Assembly: GCA_944472135.2 (NCBI GenBank) | Contig: OX235262.1 | Location: 66,712,887-66,776,886, forward strand | Source of the DNA: Trichobilharzia regenti | Lineage: Eukaryota > Platyhelminthes > Trematoda > Strigeidida > Schistosomatidae | Direction of reading: 5' to 3' | Length of the DNA: 64,000 bases | In this document: positions 1 to 14,600 of the stretch, piece after piece | Layout of the letters: every line of letters begins with the position of its first letter | Numbering within the stretch: position 1 is the stretch's first letter | Notes under the pieces: generated by a model | What the model was told of the DNA's origin: nothing | Database searches by the model: none | What the model saw: only the letters and a program-made list of their open reading frames with translations | Translations under genes and position numbers: made by a program

Positions 1-108
1 GATGGTCAGAGAGAAATACTGCATCAATCCATGAAGCCTATGTCTGTTGATCCAAGCCACGTAGAATGCCCAGCTGAGGATCGCTTGACTCTAAGAACCA
101 ATGATTGA
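1..108 (+). mobile_element. LINE-A (RTE-like) 3'-coding fragment, diverged
   Basis: The words CATCAATCCATGAA, AGCCACGTAGAATGCCC and CCAATGATTG align in order with the C-terminal coding part of LINE-A copies (compare 55796-55892). The fragment is cut by the window start and is degenerate. Confidence 0.5.
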
Positions 109-282
109 AAATTAATCTTGGTATTGCCGAAAAACATTCTCAAATGTACAGATACATTCATTCCTTTAAATGCACCAGATTCACTAAATCCTCATCATTT
201 TTCGTGTAATTATTCTTCCTACCACATGTTTCCTCTTCTTCTTATTATTTCTTTGCATTCCAGTTGAAACATGGAGTTTCCA

Positions 283-400
283 AGTTTTTTTTAACTGGCT
301 AGAAACGGCTTAGAAGTGCGTCGGCTGGGAATCGAATCCAAACCACTTAAGTGTTTGGTAAGCATTCTATCGATGAACTACCGATTGAGTTTCTTGACTC
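283..400 (-). mobile_element. tRNA-head SINE-B fragment
   Basis: Antisense tRNA-like head: GTGCGTCGGCTGGGAATCGA, with the complement of a B box, then GGTAAGCATTCTATCGATGA resembling the A-box side. It matches the heads at 57383-57463 and 31455-31522 by eye. Confidence 0.45.
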
Positions 401-884
401 TACCTTCATTTGGGTGGGGGGCAGGAGTTATGAAGTATGACTACTTGAATTGCTGCAGTTTAAGGGATAGTCCTACGTGGAAAATTCAGTTCCGCTTTTC
501 TTTTATAAAAAGCTGCAAGATTCCTATGAATGAAATAATGCATTTAAAGCCTTCATAAAGTGTATGCATATATGTATGTGTTTCTTTCGGTATGAGTTCG
601 TCTCTAGAGTAACTTTAAGCTCTCTGAACAAGATCTAAATGGCAGCTAAAATTAAAAATTGTTAACAATACATGGAATTCAGTCAGTTTGCAACGAAATC
701 ATCAATTGAGATTGTTTCCTCCTGTTCTTCTCCTTCACTTTATTCTGTTATCAAGAGTTATAATAAAGGAATTATGATATCCTATTTCTTCACTATATAT
801 CCGCATGATTTATTTATTATTAATATAGTCTACCTTATATGAATCCTGCTATGGAATGTTTCATTTCCTGACCTTCGTCTACAC

Positions 885-1015
885 TTGTGAACTGGTGATT
901 CATTGGTCTAGACACCCGACTTCCAACCATCTTATCATGATTTCGAACCCTGCCCCTCATACCTACACCTATGTTTGGGCAATCAGGTACTGTGCCTCGC
1001 CCACAAATAATGGTC
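885..1015 (+). mobile_element. tRNA-derived SINE-like fragment, separate type
   Basis: GGTGATTCATTGGTCTAGAC followed about 45 nt on by TTTCGAACCCTGCCCC resembles Pol III A and B boxes of a tRNA-derived head. The downstream part does not match SINE-A or SINE-B. The overlapping short ORFs on both strands look incidental. Confidence 0.35.
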
Positions 1016-1323
1016 GTGACACATTGCTCCGGCTGCATGGAATTCCAAATGGTTATTGAATGAAAGCATACATTTGTTTTCATTCGTCTACACGTATTTC
1101 ACGATTGGCTTCAGTTTGACACTGATCCTGTTTAACAGCTTCTGACAACAGTACTGTATGTGCTTTCCTTTTCATTTTTTGTCGTTATAGTCTGGTTACA
1201 TTTTCTGTTCATTGACCATTTCATATAATATTATACTATTTATGTGTCTCTGCCTGATTTCATTAAGCCTTCCTTATACTAACTTAATTTTTTCAATATA
1301 TTATTATTTCTTGTTTCATTTAG

Positions 1324-1404
1324 ACTAATAAAGATGCGCTGAGGTCTTCACAGGCCAACTCTTCTAAAACTTCTCACCATGGCCGTGGTGGTTCACATAA
1401 AAAT
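1324..1404 (+). CDS. Unknown gene, exon a (first visible)
   Basis: The acceptor is ATTTAG before 1324 and the donor GTAAGT follows 1404. The exon is 81 nt and only phase 0 is open; it reads 27 residues rich in Ser, His, Gly and Lys (starts TNKDALRSS). It enters in phase 0, so another exon must precede it outside the window. The next exon at 11738 also begins in phase 0. Confidence 0.65.
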
Positions 1405-4133
1405 GTAAGTATATATTGAGAGGCTTTTTTTTACTGATGTAAAATACTTGTTTCGCTTATTTTTTTTTTGTTTGATATATCAGGCATTGTTGTTATATCT
1501 TTTTCTGAGAATAGCGTAATATATACAGTGGGTTTTAGTGTTTCACGCTATTTTATCGATTGACGTACACAAAAAACTGAAATAACTGCATAACACGATC
1601 ATAAATCTATTCTTGGTTAATGTGAGTAGTTGGAAATTATTCACATTAAATATTGGCGTTTCCTAGCTAGATTAAAGTAATGTGAACACTGAACGATAGT
1701 TTCGCTCGTTACTGGCCCTTAGCTTATCAATGGTGTTATCCCAAGATATTGACTTAGCTCAGATAGTCAGCTCAGGTCGAACTACAAAAATTGTAGTTGG
1801 TAATATACGTGGAAATAAAATGACTACTCTTATATTATCTAGTTTGAGGTAACAATTCACCATAGCTTTGTTGGGATACTAAAATAATTCAGATCATAAT
1901 ATTTGGTCTACTTGATATCGTAAATAGCAATCAAGTAAATAAGTAAGTAAGTAAGCCAGCGGATGAAGTAGCATGGTGTTATGTTCTACTGATTAACATT
2001 AGGTAGTTGGCTAGTAGTAGTAATAGAGTAGTATGGCTATTTTGCATGGTTTCTTGGGGGAATTTTCGCTTATATCTGTAGTGTGTCTCCTTATCATACC
2101 TCACCAACAATTTTATCGTTTTGGATCCCAATTCTTTGATATTGTGTAGAATCTTAAAGCTTTCAAAAATATGTACCCAGTGTATTATATCACTGAGTGT
2201 AGTTACTAATTGACTGACTCTACATACAGCATGAATCATTGGCGAGAAAAAAAACCCTACAAAGATGAGACAAAGGAAAGAGATGAAGAAATAGGCAAGA
2301 TAAAGAGCAAATCAAATTCTTGGTAAGGAATGAGTTCGTTCCCGACGACTTCTACATAAATCTGTTTAGTCGTATTTGTGCATATAAACTGATTGATAAT
2401 GTCAAAGCTAACCATCTAACTGTCTAACATTAAATTATGCAGCCTATGTTTTATTTCATATTCTACATTTCGGCTGGAGTTTAATTAGATGTGATACCAT
2501 AGCTACATATTCAGACAGTTCATACGCAAGATAATTTCTTAAATCAGCTGTCGGTTTGTTGGGATATCCTTGTCTTATGAACTTTAGCAATACCATGCAT
2601 CCTAATAGGATTATTAATTAAATCATTTAAAGTCATCTAGAAACCGCTTCTTTCGGTGTATGAGAACGTCCCCTGTGGATTTCTCCACTTTATTCATGAC
2701 ACTGTGAGACTTTATCAAAACAAAAATTTACCCATAATGGAATTATACTCTACCACAGTGTACAAGTTTTATTCTTATATCACTGTCTATTGATCTTTGA
2801 GTTTCTCCATAAGGTGCTGTTCGTATGTGAGTATTAATGGTCTGCAATTAGTCTAATTTGTCTTATACTTTTCGTGAATTACCTCCATCTGATTTAATAA
2901 TCATTATGTGCTTGTTGTTTCTTAAGGTTACTTAGACCTTCCATTTACGATTTCGTTAAGTCGTCTAAGCGGTTAGTGGACACTGTACCTGTACTTCATC
3001 TGTAGTTGTACTATCTATTCTATTTAGTGATGTTTCTATTTTTTGGGACCAGACATCCTTAGGTTTCAGTTTATCTACTGCAACATCAAAATATGTTCCT
3101 TTATCCAACGTACTTCATTTTGTAGAACTCAAAAATTGTATTAAGAGACTGCTAATAACCCACTTTAATTTATCGATTGTCAACGGTCGAGGAGTGAATC
3201 AAAGGAAATTTAATTTTACTGAATAGACATTCTTATCTATGAGCTTCTAGGGATGGATCTCTGCTATTTTTATTTTACTACATGTCCTTTTATTTTCTAT
3301 TCATTGAATATATTCCATCTCATTATTTGAGACTAGGCTTAAAATAGTTCTTTCTCAACAGACAAAATACAGTAATTGTGTTAGTGTGTTTTTGGATTCA
3401 CATTTTTCTTCCTTGCTATATTCTAAAGTATGAACAATGCAATCATGCAAATTGAACTCACTTTCTCCTCATTTCTATTATAGTTATACAGCCATTTGTA
3501 AAGTAAAGCAATTTTAAAATTTTTTACTTGTTCCTGTCTCGTGTCATCTCTTATACCTTTTCTTATAGAAATAATAAATACAATAGAAATCACTGTCATT
3601 CTATTTCCAAGTCATTTGTTAATTTATTGTGCATATTTTAATCATTTATTTCCTCCTTTCATACATACACCTTCCTAATTTAATTATTACTTTTTGAATT
3701 CGGTCAAATTTAGCTTATTTTGTCTTCATTACTGTCTTAATGACCAGTTCCAGTACACGGTCTTTCTTATTTGTTTTCATATATGCCGCCTACTTAGATT
3801 AAACAGATGGAAGCTGTTTATTGGTTGATTTTTCTTATTCAATCATTTGAATGCCCATTCGATTCGTGATTGGTTAACTGTTGTTTCTTTTTTCTCAGTT
3901 TAGAATAGGATAGATTTCCTTTGTGTCAAACAACTGATTACCTATAGTGGCGCTAGTCAGTTATAGTTATAAATTAAAACGCCATAATCCCTTCACATTG
4001 ACAATCAAATGACATCATAAATACCCTGGAGTTAAAATTTAAATAATTTACTTTTGACATGACGTTATGTTAAAAATAGACATAGTGACCGTTGTCTTTT
4101 GTCCTTTCCTATGTGCTGTGTCTTCAGTTGTTT

Positions 4134-4170
<37 letters not shown>

Positions 4171-7100
4171 TTTACTACAATGGAAGTTAAGTATCTATTT
4201 TTTTACCCTTAAAATTCGCTCCTATGCAGTTATATGCTAAGCAGATTTTGGGTAATTAATCTTGTTTTCTAAATAATGAAAACAAAATAATAGGATTATA
4301 GTTAGATTCCATTTCTTTTTAGAGTAAAATCAATATAATGAATCTACATCTAAGACTGATTTTCAACCCTACTCTAGACTGTCAGATAACGAGTTCATCT
4401 ACTATTTTTTATAATTTTATATTGCCTTTTCTACTTGATTCCAACTTTTTGATGTAGTCGCGTTCTTTTCATCTGCCTGTCTGTCTCTGTGTGATTTCAA
4501 CATAGAACTTCACACCGATGTGCAGCACTTCGAGTCGCCACACTCCAGAGAAGAAAGTAGAAGAAATTCATAATTGAGACAGTAAACAGAGGTGTGAGAC
4601 AAAGGAATAGTAATAACAAAGAACAATATAGTTTCATTGGAAATTATAAGTCACAAGGAGTGGATGCATCTCCGCCAGTCATTGAGAACGATTTTGAGCC
4701 ATATCACCAATTGTTTCCAACCATTGGTTTTTACCGTTCCGAGGACCCCAACCAGTCAGGAAGTCTACATCTTCCTATGTGGCTTGAACTAACTGTTGTG
4801 GATTTCACTGACTGATAAAGACATGCTTTGGTTTGACCACCACTAGCTAACTCTTTTCCAGCCTAACCGTATGTTAGCCGGCATTTCCCGTCGAGGAAGG
4901 TAACACATGTCCTAACCATCTCAGTCGATGTAGCTTCACAGCCTTGTCGATTGATTTCCCCTTCTTACCTAGCACTCGAGTGCTTTTCATCTGAATGGTT
5001 TGTCTACGAAGCTTTCATACTCCATTTAGACAACATCATCAGCGTATGCCTCAATATAGGTTATATGAATTAAAAATGACTACGGACTACTTTCAATCGC
5101 CTTTTGGTTAGCTCGACTCCTATTGGTCTGTTAATGTTTCAAATTCGGTTGTTGGTTGATTTACACACTGAATTGTTAATTTTCAACTATAAGTAAGATA
5201 TTACTTGTTTGGCGTCCGAACAGTGGTAGTTAATACAACTCAAGCCATGCAAATATTTTGGGATAAGAATTTTACGTGAAATTATTTGATAGTATAGAAA
5301 TGAATGTATGCTTGCATTGTATGTGGTATTGCTATTGATATTGTTGAGAATAATATGCCTCATCTATAATTCAACTATGTTATCCCTTCAAGTTATTGAT
5401 TATTTGAGATCGTAGTATGCACGAATTAATCGGAAGAAAGAATTGAGGTTAAAGGACATACTGACTTTAAGACACATTAAAACATGCAAAACCTCAACAA
5501 CAACAACAAAACTGTTAATTTTAACGGGTAAACTAACAAACAAACAAGAATAGCCAATCGACGTGATGACACAGTCATGACCTTAAATCTAGCAGTATCG
5601 TTTTTCTTTGAATCCTCTGTGAATGATATATCTGAATCTGTTGACAACCTTTTATCTTGACTCATTATTAGTTCGCATTAGTATTGATCGGTTTAATATT
5701 GATACAATTATTTCCTTTGATAAACGTGAAAAAAAGTGGGAAAGAAAACATTGTCTAGGATTAAAATGACATTTGTGTCAGTTTCATAGAAACCATGAAC
5801 CATGTGCGTCGGTGGCACAGAAGTTATGACTCTCGTCGATCATGCACACGGTCCGGGATTCGATCCCCTGCCGACGCACACCTGATATTTATGGTCGGCC
5901 TGCAAAATTTGGACTACCGATATCACATGTGGAATCAAGCTGTAATCAAATAAAATATATACAAAGTATTCTAATACTTTAATTATGGTTGATCATAAAG
6001 TTGAAGGATATGAAATATCACATGATCGAGTAGCATAAAGATAAAGGGATGAAAGTTGTTATAAAGCTCATTAGGAGGATTCTAGAATATGAGCGATTGT
6101 TGTAAACTGAATAGAGGTGTACAGTCAACTATCCATTTATGTAAGGATCAAATAATTTAGTTGGACACGGCCTAAGACAAAATTAAGATGGGAAATTACA
6201 TTTGTAAAACAAAATATACTTGAAATAATCATTAAATAATGTAAAATACATTTATCAGCGTAAGGTAAGATCAGTGCGCATAAATTCAGTTTTACTCATT
6301 TATCAGCACTGGCTTCAATGATACGTAACCTGGTGGAGAATGTCTTGAGCTTTTATATCTTCATGGATTTCAATGCATCGGTTTCATGACTGCTGTCTAA
6401 CAAAAGGTGGCGAACAGTCGCACTACTAAGCACTTTTGCACCTTTGAGGTGCAAGTTTCTCAGATATGCCGTCACAAATCCCTCTTTCTAATCGTCCGAC
6501 GTTTTTGCTTTGGAATTCAACTGTTGCTTTTTTTATTTTGTTGTGTGGCCTATTCTTTATTCTGATTTTCTTATATTTGAAACGTTACAACATTTCATAG
6601 TTGAGGTATGACTCAGCCCACATTAGAAAGAACTCATATGACTTCTGGCTTACATCAGCACTGAATTTTTTCATCTCTTTTCATGTGAATCTTGATTCTG
6701 AGTATTTCTACTTCTGATTATTTCACCTTATATAAGTGTTGTAGTACGTAAGTTGAGTCTATAGAATTAAACCTGAAGAGTCTTTTCGTTTGTTTATTTA
6801 TGTATTTATCAACACTTGCCTTCACATTTACTTTGATATTTGGTTATGTCTTTGAGTCGAGTCAAAATCTCCTTATATTATTATTATTATTATGGGTATC
6901 AAACACTTGTTAGTCTAGTCCGACGCTTGCTTAGTTAGCTTAGAGCGGTTTACACTCCGTGATACATTTGGATTGTTGCTTTCTTTATTGACTATAGAAA
7001 GATATATTGAAAGAGATTTCCATTGTAATTTGTTGTTATGTGAATAGTTTTATAACTTAAAAATAAATTATTGTTATTATTATATTAGTTGGATGTTATT

Positions 7101-10100
7101 TTTTTTTATAAATATTGTACTTCCACTGTGTTGTTAACGTCATAGTGAATTAAAACTTTTATTATTATTAACACATCATCATTATGCATTCATGAATTGT
7201 GTGATTTTCATTATTTATTACATGTCTCATTATATTATATAAACATTTATATATACATTAAAAGTCATTAATTCTCATATATCGTCTTCTTTTTTTTCTA
7301 TTTTTCCGGTGTACTTCATTGTCCCCCTCCTTGTTTTGTTGTATTCAATGTTTCTTTGTGTGTTTTACTATATGTTACACACACGCACGCACGCACATGG
7401 GTGTGCTGCTTGGTTTCACCTACTTATTGTCTTGTTTCTGTTGTATTCTGATATATTATATAATACATATATGTCGTATTATCCACGTGTTGATGGATGT
7501 CTCCCTACTTGTAATCTCTGTTTTTTTATATGTGAATGTTTGTTATACTTGTGCTGTCGTTGATGCCTTTTTCCTTTTGCATGTACACTCAATGTAATTT
7601 GTTTGTTTCCCGCCTATCTGTTAAATGTTCATATTTGTGTTTATCTATCTGTGTATTCATTGTTTGGGTATGTGGTGGTTATCTCTCCGCAGTAAAATAA
7701 ATACCACCACTATCATTGTCACAGTTTATTCTCTCTGGTGATTATTAACTTATTACAATTTCTAAGTTGTACATCCATAAATTAGATAGGTTGTCAGTAA
7801 GAGAGTAGATATGTAAATATGACTGATTGGAGTGTTGTATTAGTGACAAAAAGTGACCAGGGCTTTCTTTTAAATAACCGCGAAAATTCTTACTCATCAA
7901 TGAAGTCTTCATAAAAGAAGGACAACTTTTACACACAAAAAATAAACCATTTTAGTAGAAAACATTACCCTTCAATTACTATTATTCCTTTCTTCTTATA
8001 ATAGCAACACTTCAACACAGTTCAAATGAAACATAAACTCTTACAACTGACATCTGAAGGGTGTACTGTCGTCATTAGACCAGGCAAACATACCATTGAA
8101 TCAATTCACAGTTCCCTACACTTTCGACAAAATATCACACATTTTTATTCTTTTAAAAATTACTTCTCTTGAAACATTTTACAGCTGAAATTTCAACGAT
8201 AGAAAACTCTCACTTTGCTACAATAAGTTCACATGACAACATGCCCGTTTACTGGCAGTTGTATTAGCCGCTTTCTAATTTTATATTAATTCCAGATTTT
8301 TCAGTATTGGTTGATGCCAATTCATCTTGACGGTTAAATTTTATTTCTTATTTCTCATTGGCTAATAGATGTAGCCAATCAAGTGTTGGGTTACTCTTTC
8401 TGATTCCTGCATCGATTTGACCTTGAAGCCAAGTCCATTGACCTTTCCGACTATATTGATTCTTTTAGCAGTGCAGTCCCTTTTACTGCAGAATTATCCT
8501 TTTAAAGGAATCCAACAATTATTGGAGTCATTTTTTTCTCTTGTACTTTTTCTTTTTAATTCCTTGTCACTAGAAATTGCATCCTAGTCAAATTCTGTTC
8601 AATCATATATCTTGTCAAAAGCTTTAAGTACCATGTTGTAAACAAATTCAATATGTTTTTTGTTGGGGGAGGGGGCATAGAAAAAGATTAGAACCAATTT
8701 CTCCTCTGGTGATTTTCTCCCATCTCTATTATCTTCTGTTTGTTTTTCCTGTATGTTAGTTTGTTCAACTTTGTGCATCTGTTACATTGTTTTTAGTAAT
8801 AAGATATTTTCTGTGTACCCGTACCAGTAGTTAGTACATTTAGTAGTATTAGTTTTAGTTGTATTATACAAGGAAAAAGTTAAAGACCATTGTAGAGATT
8901 TCCAGTGTTCAATGGCTTGTTAACCGTTTCACTCTGTCAAATATATACATATATAGATAGAATGTATATGTTCCAGAGAAATAATTATTAAAGAACATTT
9001 TGTTTCTTAAACGCAATTGATTGATAAATAATAAGTAAGTTGTTGGTTCATGCTTTTCGCTTAATTATGTAATTCCTTTTTATGATAGAAGTGTATTAAT
9101 TTTGTGGTGTGTAAAACTATTTACCCTGTTTAATTAATCAGAGAGTAGATGTTCTGAATTTAGAAAAAGTAAATTAATGACTTTGAGTTTGGTTCATTTA
9201 TATATTCGTTAGATGAGAGCTGTTGCACCATAGGGAGGGGACATCTGAGAGCCTACGTAAGATTCTTAATAAAGCAGGAATTACAGTGGCATTCAAATCT
9301 ACAAACTCACTCAGATTGGACAAGCTCTGTAAGCTAAAGGACCCGATGGACCCAATTAGGCAAAATAATATAATTTACAAAATAACTTGTAATGACTGTG
9401 AGTTAAGTCAGCTACATAGGTCAAACTAGTAGATCGGGCGTAGTGAGTTTGTCTGAACATAAAAATTTAGCTAAGGTTAGAATGGTTGACCTCACGAAAA
9501 TAAGTAATTTATGAAAAAGTTCAGCGATTGCACTACATGCATTACCACACAACCACATAATAGAGTGGGACAGAGTCAAAATTCTACAAAGTAATATAGG
9601 TAGGTGGAGAGAGAGAGAGAGAGATTGATTGATTACTGAACTCCGCCTGCTTCATCGAATCTACATCCAAAACAGGCGACAGAAGTGATTCAACGCAAAT
9701 ACCAGAAATAGGGAAGATATTATTACCACCAGTCAAATCAGAGGATAATAAATAATGTTAAAGTACATTTCAATTCACATTATAACATTCTAACAAGTTA
9801 CTTATTTTACTATAAAAACGTCTTATTTCCCATCTGATTGTATTTGATTGACAACACTAATATTATACCTAAATGTACTTTATCTTATATTGATTTTATT
9901 CATATGTATCATCAATTTTTACTCATGTATATTAATGAAGCAAGGAAGTTGTGTGAGTGTCTTGATATGATTATGAGCAGTAAATTGTGCTCGTAACGTG
10001 GTCATCAGTGAATATTACTGTATAACACTGTGATTTTATCAAATAAAATTCTATCCATAATGGAATTACACTCTACCACGATTCACAAGTTTTATTCTTA

Positions 10101-11603
10101 TAACTGTTGCATTACTTGGCGGTTTATGTTAACCATCAACTGACATTTTGACATGTGTGTATCCCTAGTATGGACACGATGATCATGTGTCTATCTTAAC
10201 ACTATGTTATTTCAATAATAGTGGCTAGAAGTTGAATCCAGGATATGCGTTTGGTCCTATATAAGACTCATCAACTGGACGTAGCCGAATCCGTATTGGG
10301 TGATGGTGTTCCTACTGCTATAAGAACCCACAACAGCAGTTGTTTCATACCCTAAAGCACCAATCACACTGTTATATGAGAGTCAACCCTTACGCATTTT
10401 TCACCGATTGCTTGATATTAGATCGAAATGCTTTACCCATAGAACTTTTTCATTCTGTTTTGTCATTAGGTTCACGTTTCTTGAGTAGTGTAGCCTATCA
10501 GATGCAACTATCACCTGAAAATTAACGATAAAGTAGAATTAGGGGACCGTAGTAGAATATAGTTACCTATTAGATAAGTTAATTTGATATAACATACACT
10601 GATACAATCTTAGAAAGTTTTTATCTTTGAATGAGCAACAAAATATGTGTGGGGAACCTCATCCAGTTATCAACACAGTATCATTGCGTGTTATATCACA
10701 AAGTATCACCTAAGAACTTGTGATACTTTCTCACCTACCTAATTAGAATATGCTGTGTGGGATTCTTTTATACTACAAAACCGTATGTGTATTATGGTGT
10801 TCTATGAAAGAAATTATGAACGTTAGTCATCTGTCTTTTTATACCACCACGTCGAAATTTCTTATCTCTGTAAAACCCACTCATGTACTAATCTATACTT
10901 TCATACGGGTATATAATAAAGCAGTACATCTCACTGATTGATTATGTTGCACTGAAATGCTCAGTCTTTGTTGACGATTTCTGAAGATTTACATGGTGTT
11001 GTTATTCAACATCATGGTGACTACCAGTGAAATTTAGAATGCTCATTCCGTCGTTTCTGGGACTCATCATCTGGGGATGTAAGAAGGTACATTCGACTGT
11101 TGGGTCCCAGATGGGATGAAACTCGTATCCTGGATCCCATTGCTAGTCACCATCAACCAAAAAAAATGAAAAATACATCATTCATATGTAGACTTCATGA
11201 AAACCCAACTGCTCAGTTCCTCTTTGCCGTTAGCGATTCTTTAATTATTGTCAATCCATCTTCTTTCAAAAATGAAGTCTCTTGTTATTTCCTTTAAATT
11301 ATGAAAAATCTATACCTTATTTTGTACTTTTATTCGTATTTCTCCCTCTTTTAACTTTTAAACATCCAATCCATGTTGTGATTGTGAACAAATAACCTTT
11401 TCATGCCATACTTTTTCGATTTTCCAAAATTTGTCTGTGTAACTTTCCGTTTACTTTAAGTTAAATAGGTTTAATTGCATTAACAAGACACATATACGTT
11501 CAACGACTAAAGATAGAAAGTGTAATTACGGTATTGATTTCCGCTTTTTGCATATGGTTATTACATTATTTGTAAATTATCCTTATTTTTCCCCTTTGAT
11601 ATT

Positions 11604-11645
<42 letters not shown>

Positions 11646-14600
11646 TTAAAAGATAGTTTTAGACAGACGAAGCAAATTGTGTTTGCCAGATTTAAAATGA
11701 AATTTGTATGTATTGCTTTTGTTTTATCGATTTATAGGCTTTAAAAACTTCATCCACATTATGCAATACAAAAAAGTCATGCAAGATTAGTAATCCTACT
11801 ACTAGTGCTATAACTACTACAAGTACTTGTACTTCTCTGAATGATAATACCTGTTCCATGGCTATAACTGGTGTAAATAGTCCTCTTCCTAATAAGAGCA
11901 AAACTAATAATGTTCATTGTGATTCTCTTTGCACAAAGAAAAATACTGTCAATAGCTGTTCAGTGAACAATGTTCGAACTGCTATAAATTGGTATGTTTT
12001 TTTCACAAGTTTAAATATGAGTTTTGTAAATTTTTACCGCCTACTCACGCGATCTTCCCCGTGTAATCCTTGGGCACCCAATTCATCGTTTTTCATTTGC
12101 ATTCCACACGAAAATTTCATGTGTTACTCAAAAGACTACTCAGAGTTTATTCAATCAATTTCCATTTGCTTCTGCATAGCTGTTGGGCAATAAGTTTATT
12201 GCCAGAGTTCCTTGTTGAATTTCTTTTCTGACTGACTGATTGGTTTTCATAATCTATTGGTAAAAGTTTGCTTTTCAAGAAGAATCGTCTAGGGATGATC
12301 TTGTTGTTCACACAAGATCTACCTACCGAATTACTGGTATTAAAACATAGAAAAACATTAACAACTAGGACATTCTTTTCCCCCAAGACTATGTGTAAAA
12401 TTGATCCTCCCGCTGTTTAATTCCGATTCCAAGGACGTGTGTACTGCTCAGAAATCCGCTCAGTTCTCCTTTATGGCTGCGAGACCTGGCCACTGAGAGT
12501 GCAAGACATGAAAAGCCTGGCTATCTGTCTTTGATCATAGGTGCCTGCGTTCTGTCTCCCGTCTTAAATGGTATAGTAGAGCGAGCACTATTGAGGTTAG
12601 ACTTTGGTCGTGTGCTAGTTAGGTGGGAGAAGAAATCAATCGACGAGGTTGTGAAGTTGCATCGATTCAGTGAGATGGTTAGGACATGTGTTATCTATGC
12701 CTGTGTAGCCATCGCCTTCCTCGACTGGAAATGTTAGCTGACATACGGTCAGGTTGGAAAAGAGTTAGCTAGTCGCGGTCAAACCAAAACATGGCTTCAT
12801 CAGTCAGCGAAATCCACAACAGTTAGTTCAAGCCACATAGGAAGATGTAGACTTCCTGACTGGTTGGGGTCCTCGGAACGGTAAAAACCAATGGTTGGAA
12901 ACAATTGGTGATATGGCTCAAAATCGTTCTCAATGACTGGCGCAGATGCATCTACTCCTTGAGACTTATAATACCCAATAAAACTATATTGTTCTTCGGT
13001 GTTACCATTCTTTTTGTCTCATATCTCTGTTTACTGTCTCTGCTTTTCCTTTTTTTTACTTTCTTCTTCTCTGGCTTTATCTGCTGAGTGAAGTGCGGCG
13101 AGTCGAACTACTGCACATTGGTGCGAAGTTCTATGTGGAAACCAGACAGACTAATTCCAATACAGGTGTAGGATAAGCTATTCAATCCCGTCATTTCAAT
13201 GTACTTTTATAAAATTAATTATAAAATTAGTAGAGACAGTTATATAATTAAAACTACTCGGTAAGGATCCTGTGGCTTTCTTGAGCAATATTCAATGTGG
13301 TCATAAAAATGACTTGTGAAGTATATCAGACATTCTATATGACACAACACCCCGTATATTGTAGATATATTGAACTTAAGGTGAATTAGAGATACAGCCT
13401 TTCCATTCTATACTAGATTTTAACTTGATTCTTTAAGTGTATGCTTTCGATGGTTTAGTTAAATAGCTCTGAGACAAATGACATGCAAAAATTTTCATCC
13501 TGATTTCTACACTGAGATAAAGCTTGTATAGTGCGTTTTTGTCCAGGTGACACCTGATGGTTGTAATTATTATCTTTATTGATACTGTTATCTTTATTAT
13601 TATCATCATCAACAGCAGTAGTATATTGTATGACAGCTATATATTTTAATCTTAATTTCATATAAAACCAAATACTTTATAATCTAAATGCTCTGAGATA
13701 GTAGTTATTATCTTCTCTATCCCTACACACACATGCATACATACATACATACATACGCACACACTGTACTTATTCACAATGATAGACAGCCTAGATTATA
13801 TGATCACTGGCATAAATTCACTTTTATTATTATTATTATGGCTACCTTGATTATTACGCTCCAATTCAAATGCTGCTTGATACTTAATTCTATTAACCAC
13901 TATATTGGCATCAGTCAACTTTTATAATATTGTTGGCTTATGGAATAATTAATTGAGTATTATTGATTGATGCGTTGATGTTTCATTAGTAGGATGCTCA
14001 GCAATTACTCACATAGTCCGGGTTCGATTCCTAGATCGACCTACTCTTAAATGTCGCCTTGTTTAATAACCGATTCTAAACCTGAAGAAGAGAGAAAGGT
14101 TAGCAGTGGGACTAGCAACCCTACCCCGTAAAATAAACAACATTACCGTTATGAAAACCTCAAGGCTTGAAGTCCTATATTCCACTCGGAACGTTAAGAA
14201 ATGAAATGGAGAAATTTGATTGTTTATTTCCTAGACAATGTTAACCATAATTTTCCTTTCAAGGGATACCTTTGGGATTGGTGCTGAAACAACCATGAAG
14301 TCTACTTTCAGAATATTCTGTCAATTGAATAATAAAATGAAAATTAAGAGTATACGGCACGTTCATAAAATAATTTGTTCATTAAACTGCACTGTATTAT
14401 TTATCTGTAAACTTCAGTCATCACAATTTGTCTTATGCAAGCGTGAGATTTCCTTACAGTGTCTGATTGGTGTACACATCTCCTTTGTTCATGAATCTAT
14501 CTGATCTTTTGAATGGAATAGTAGTAATGGTTGTTGACTGTTATACTGAGTCACATATATGTGAATCTCATGCAATTCTCATGAATTTTCTCAGAAATAG

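Noticed and set aside
4594..4815. 73-codon ORF repeated nearly identically at 20713-20934
   Set aside because: Looks conserved, but it is the complement of the LINE-A C-terminal/3' region within the duplicated block, so conservation reflects the repeat.
7309..7597. Hydrophobic overlapping ORFs as a small membrane protein
   Set aside because: Two frames overlap in T-rich intron sequence, with no splice sites or homology; composition explains the hydrophobicity.
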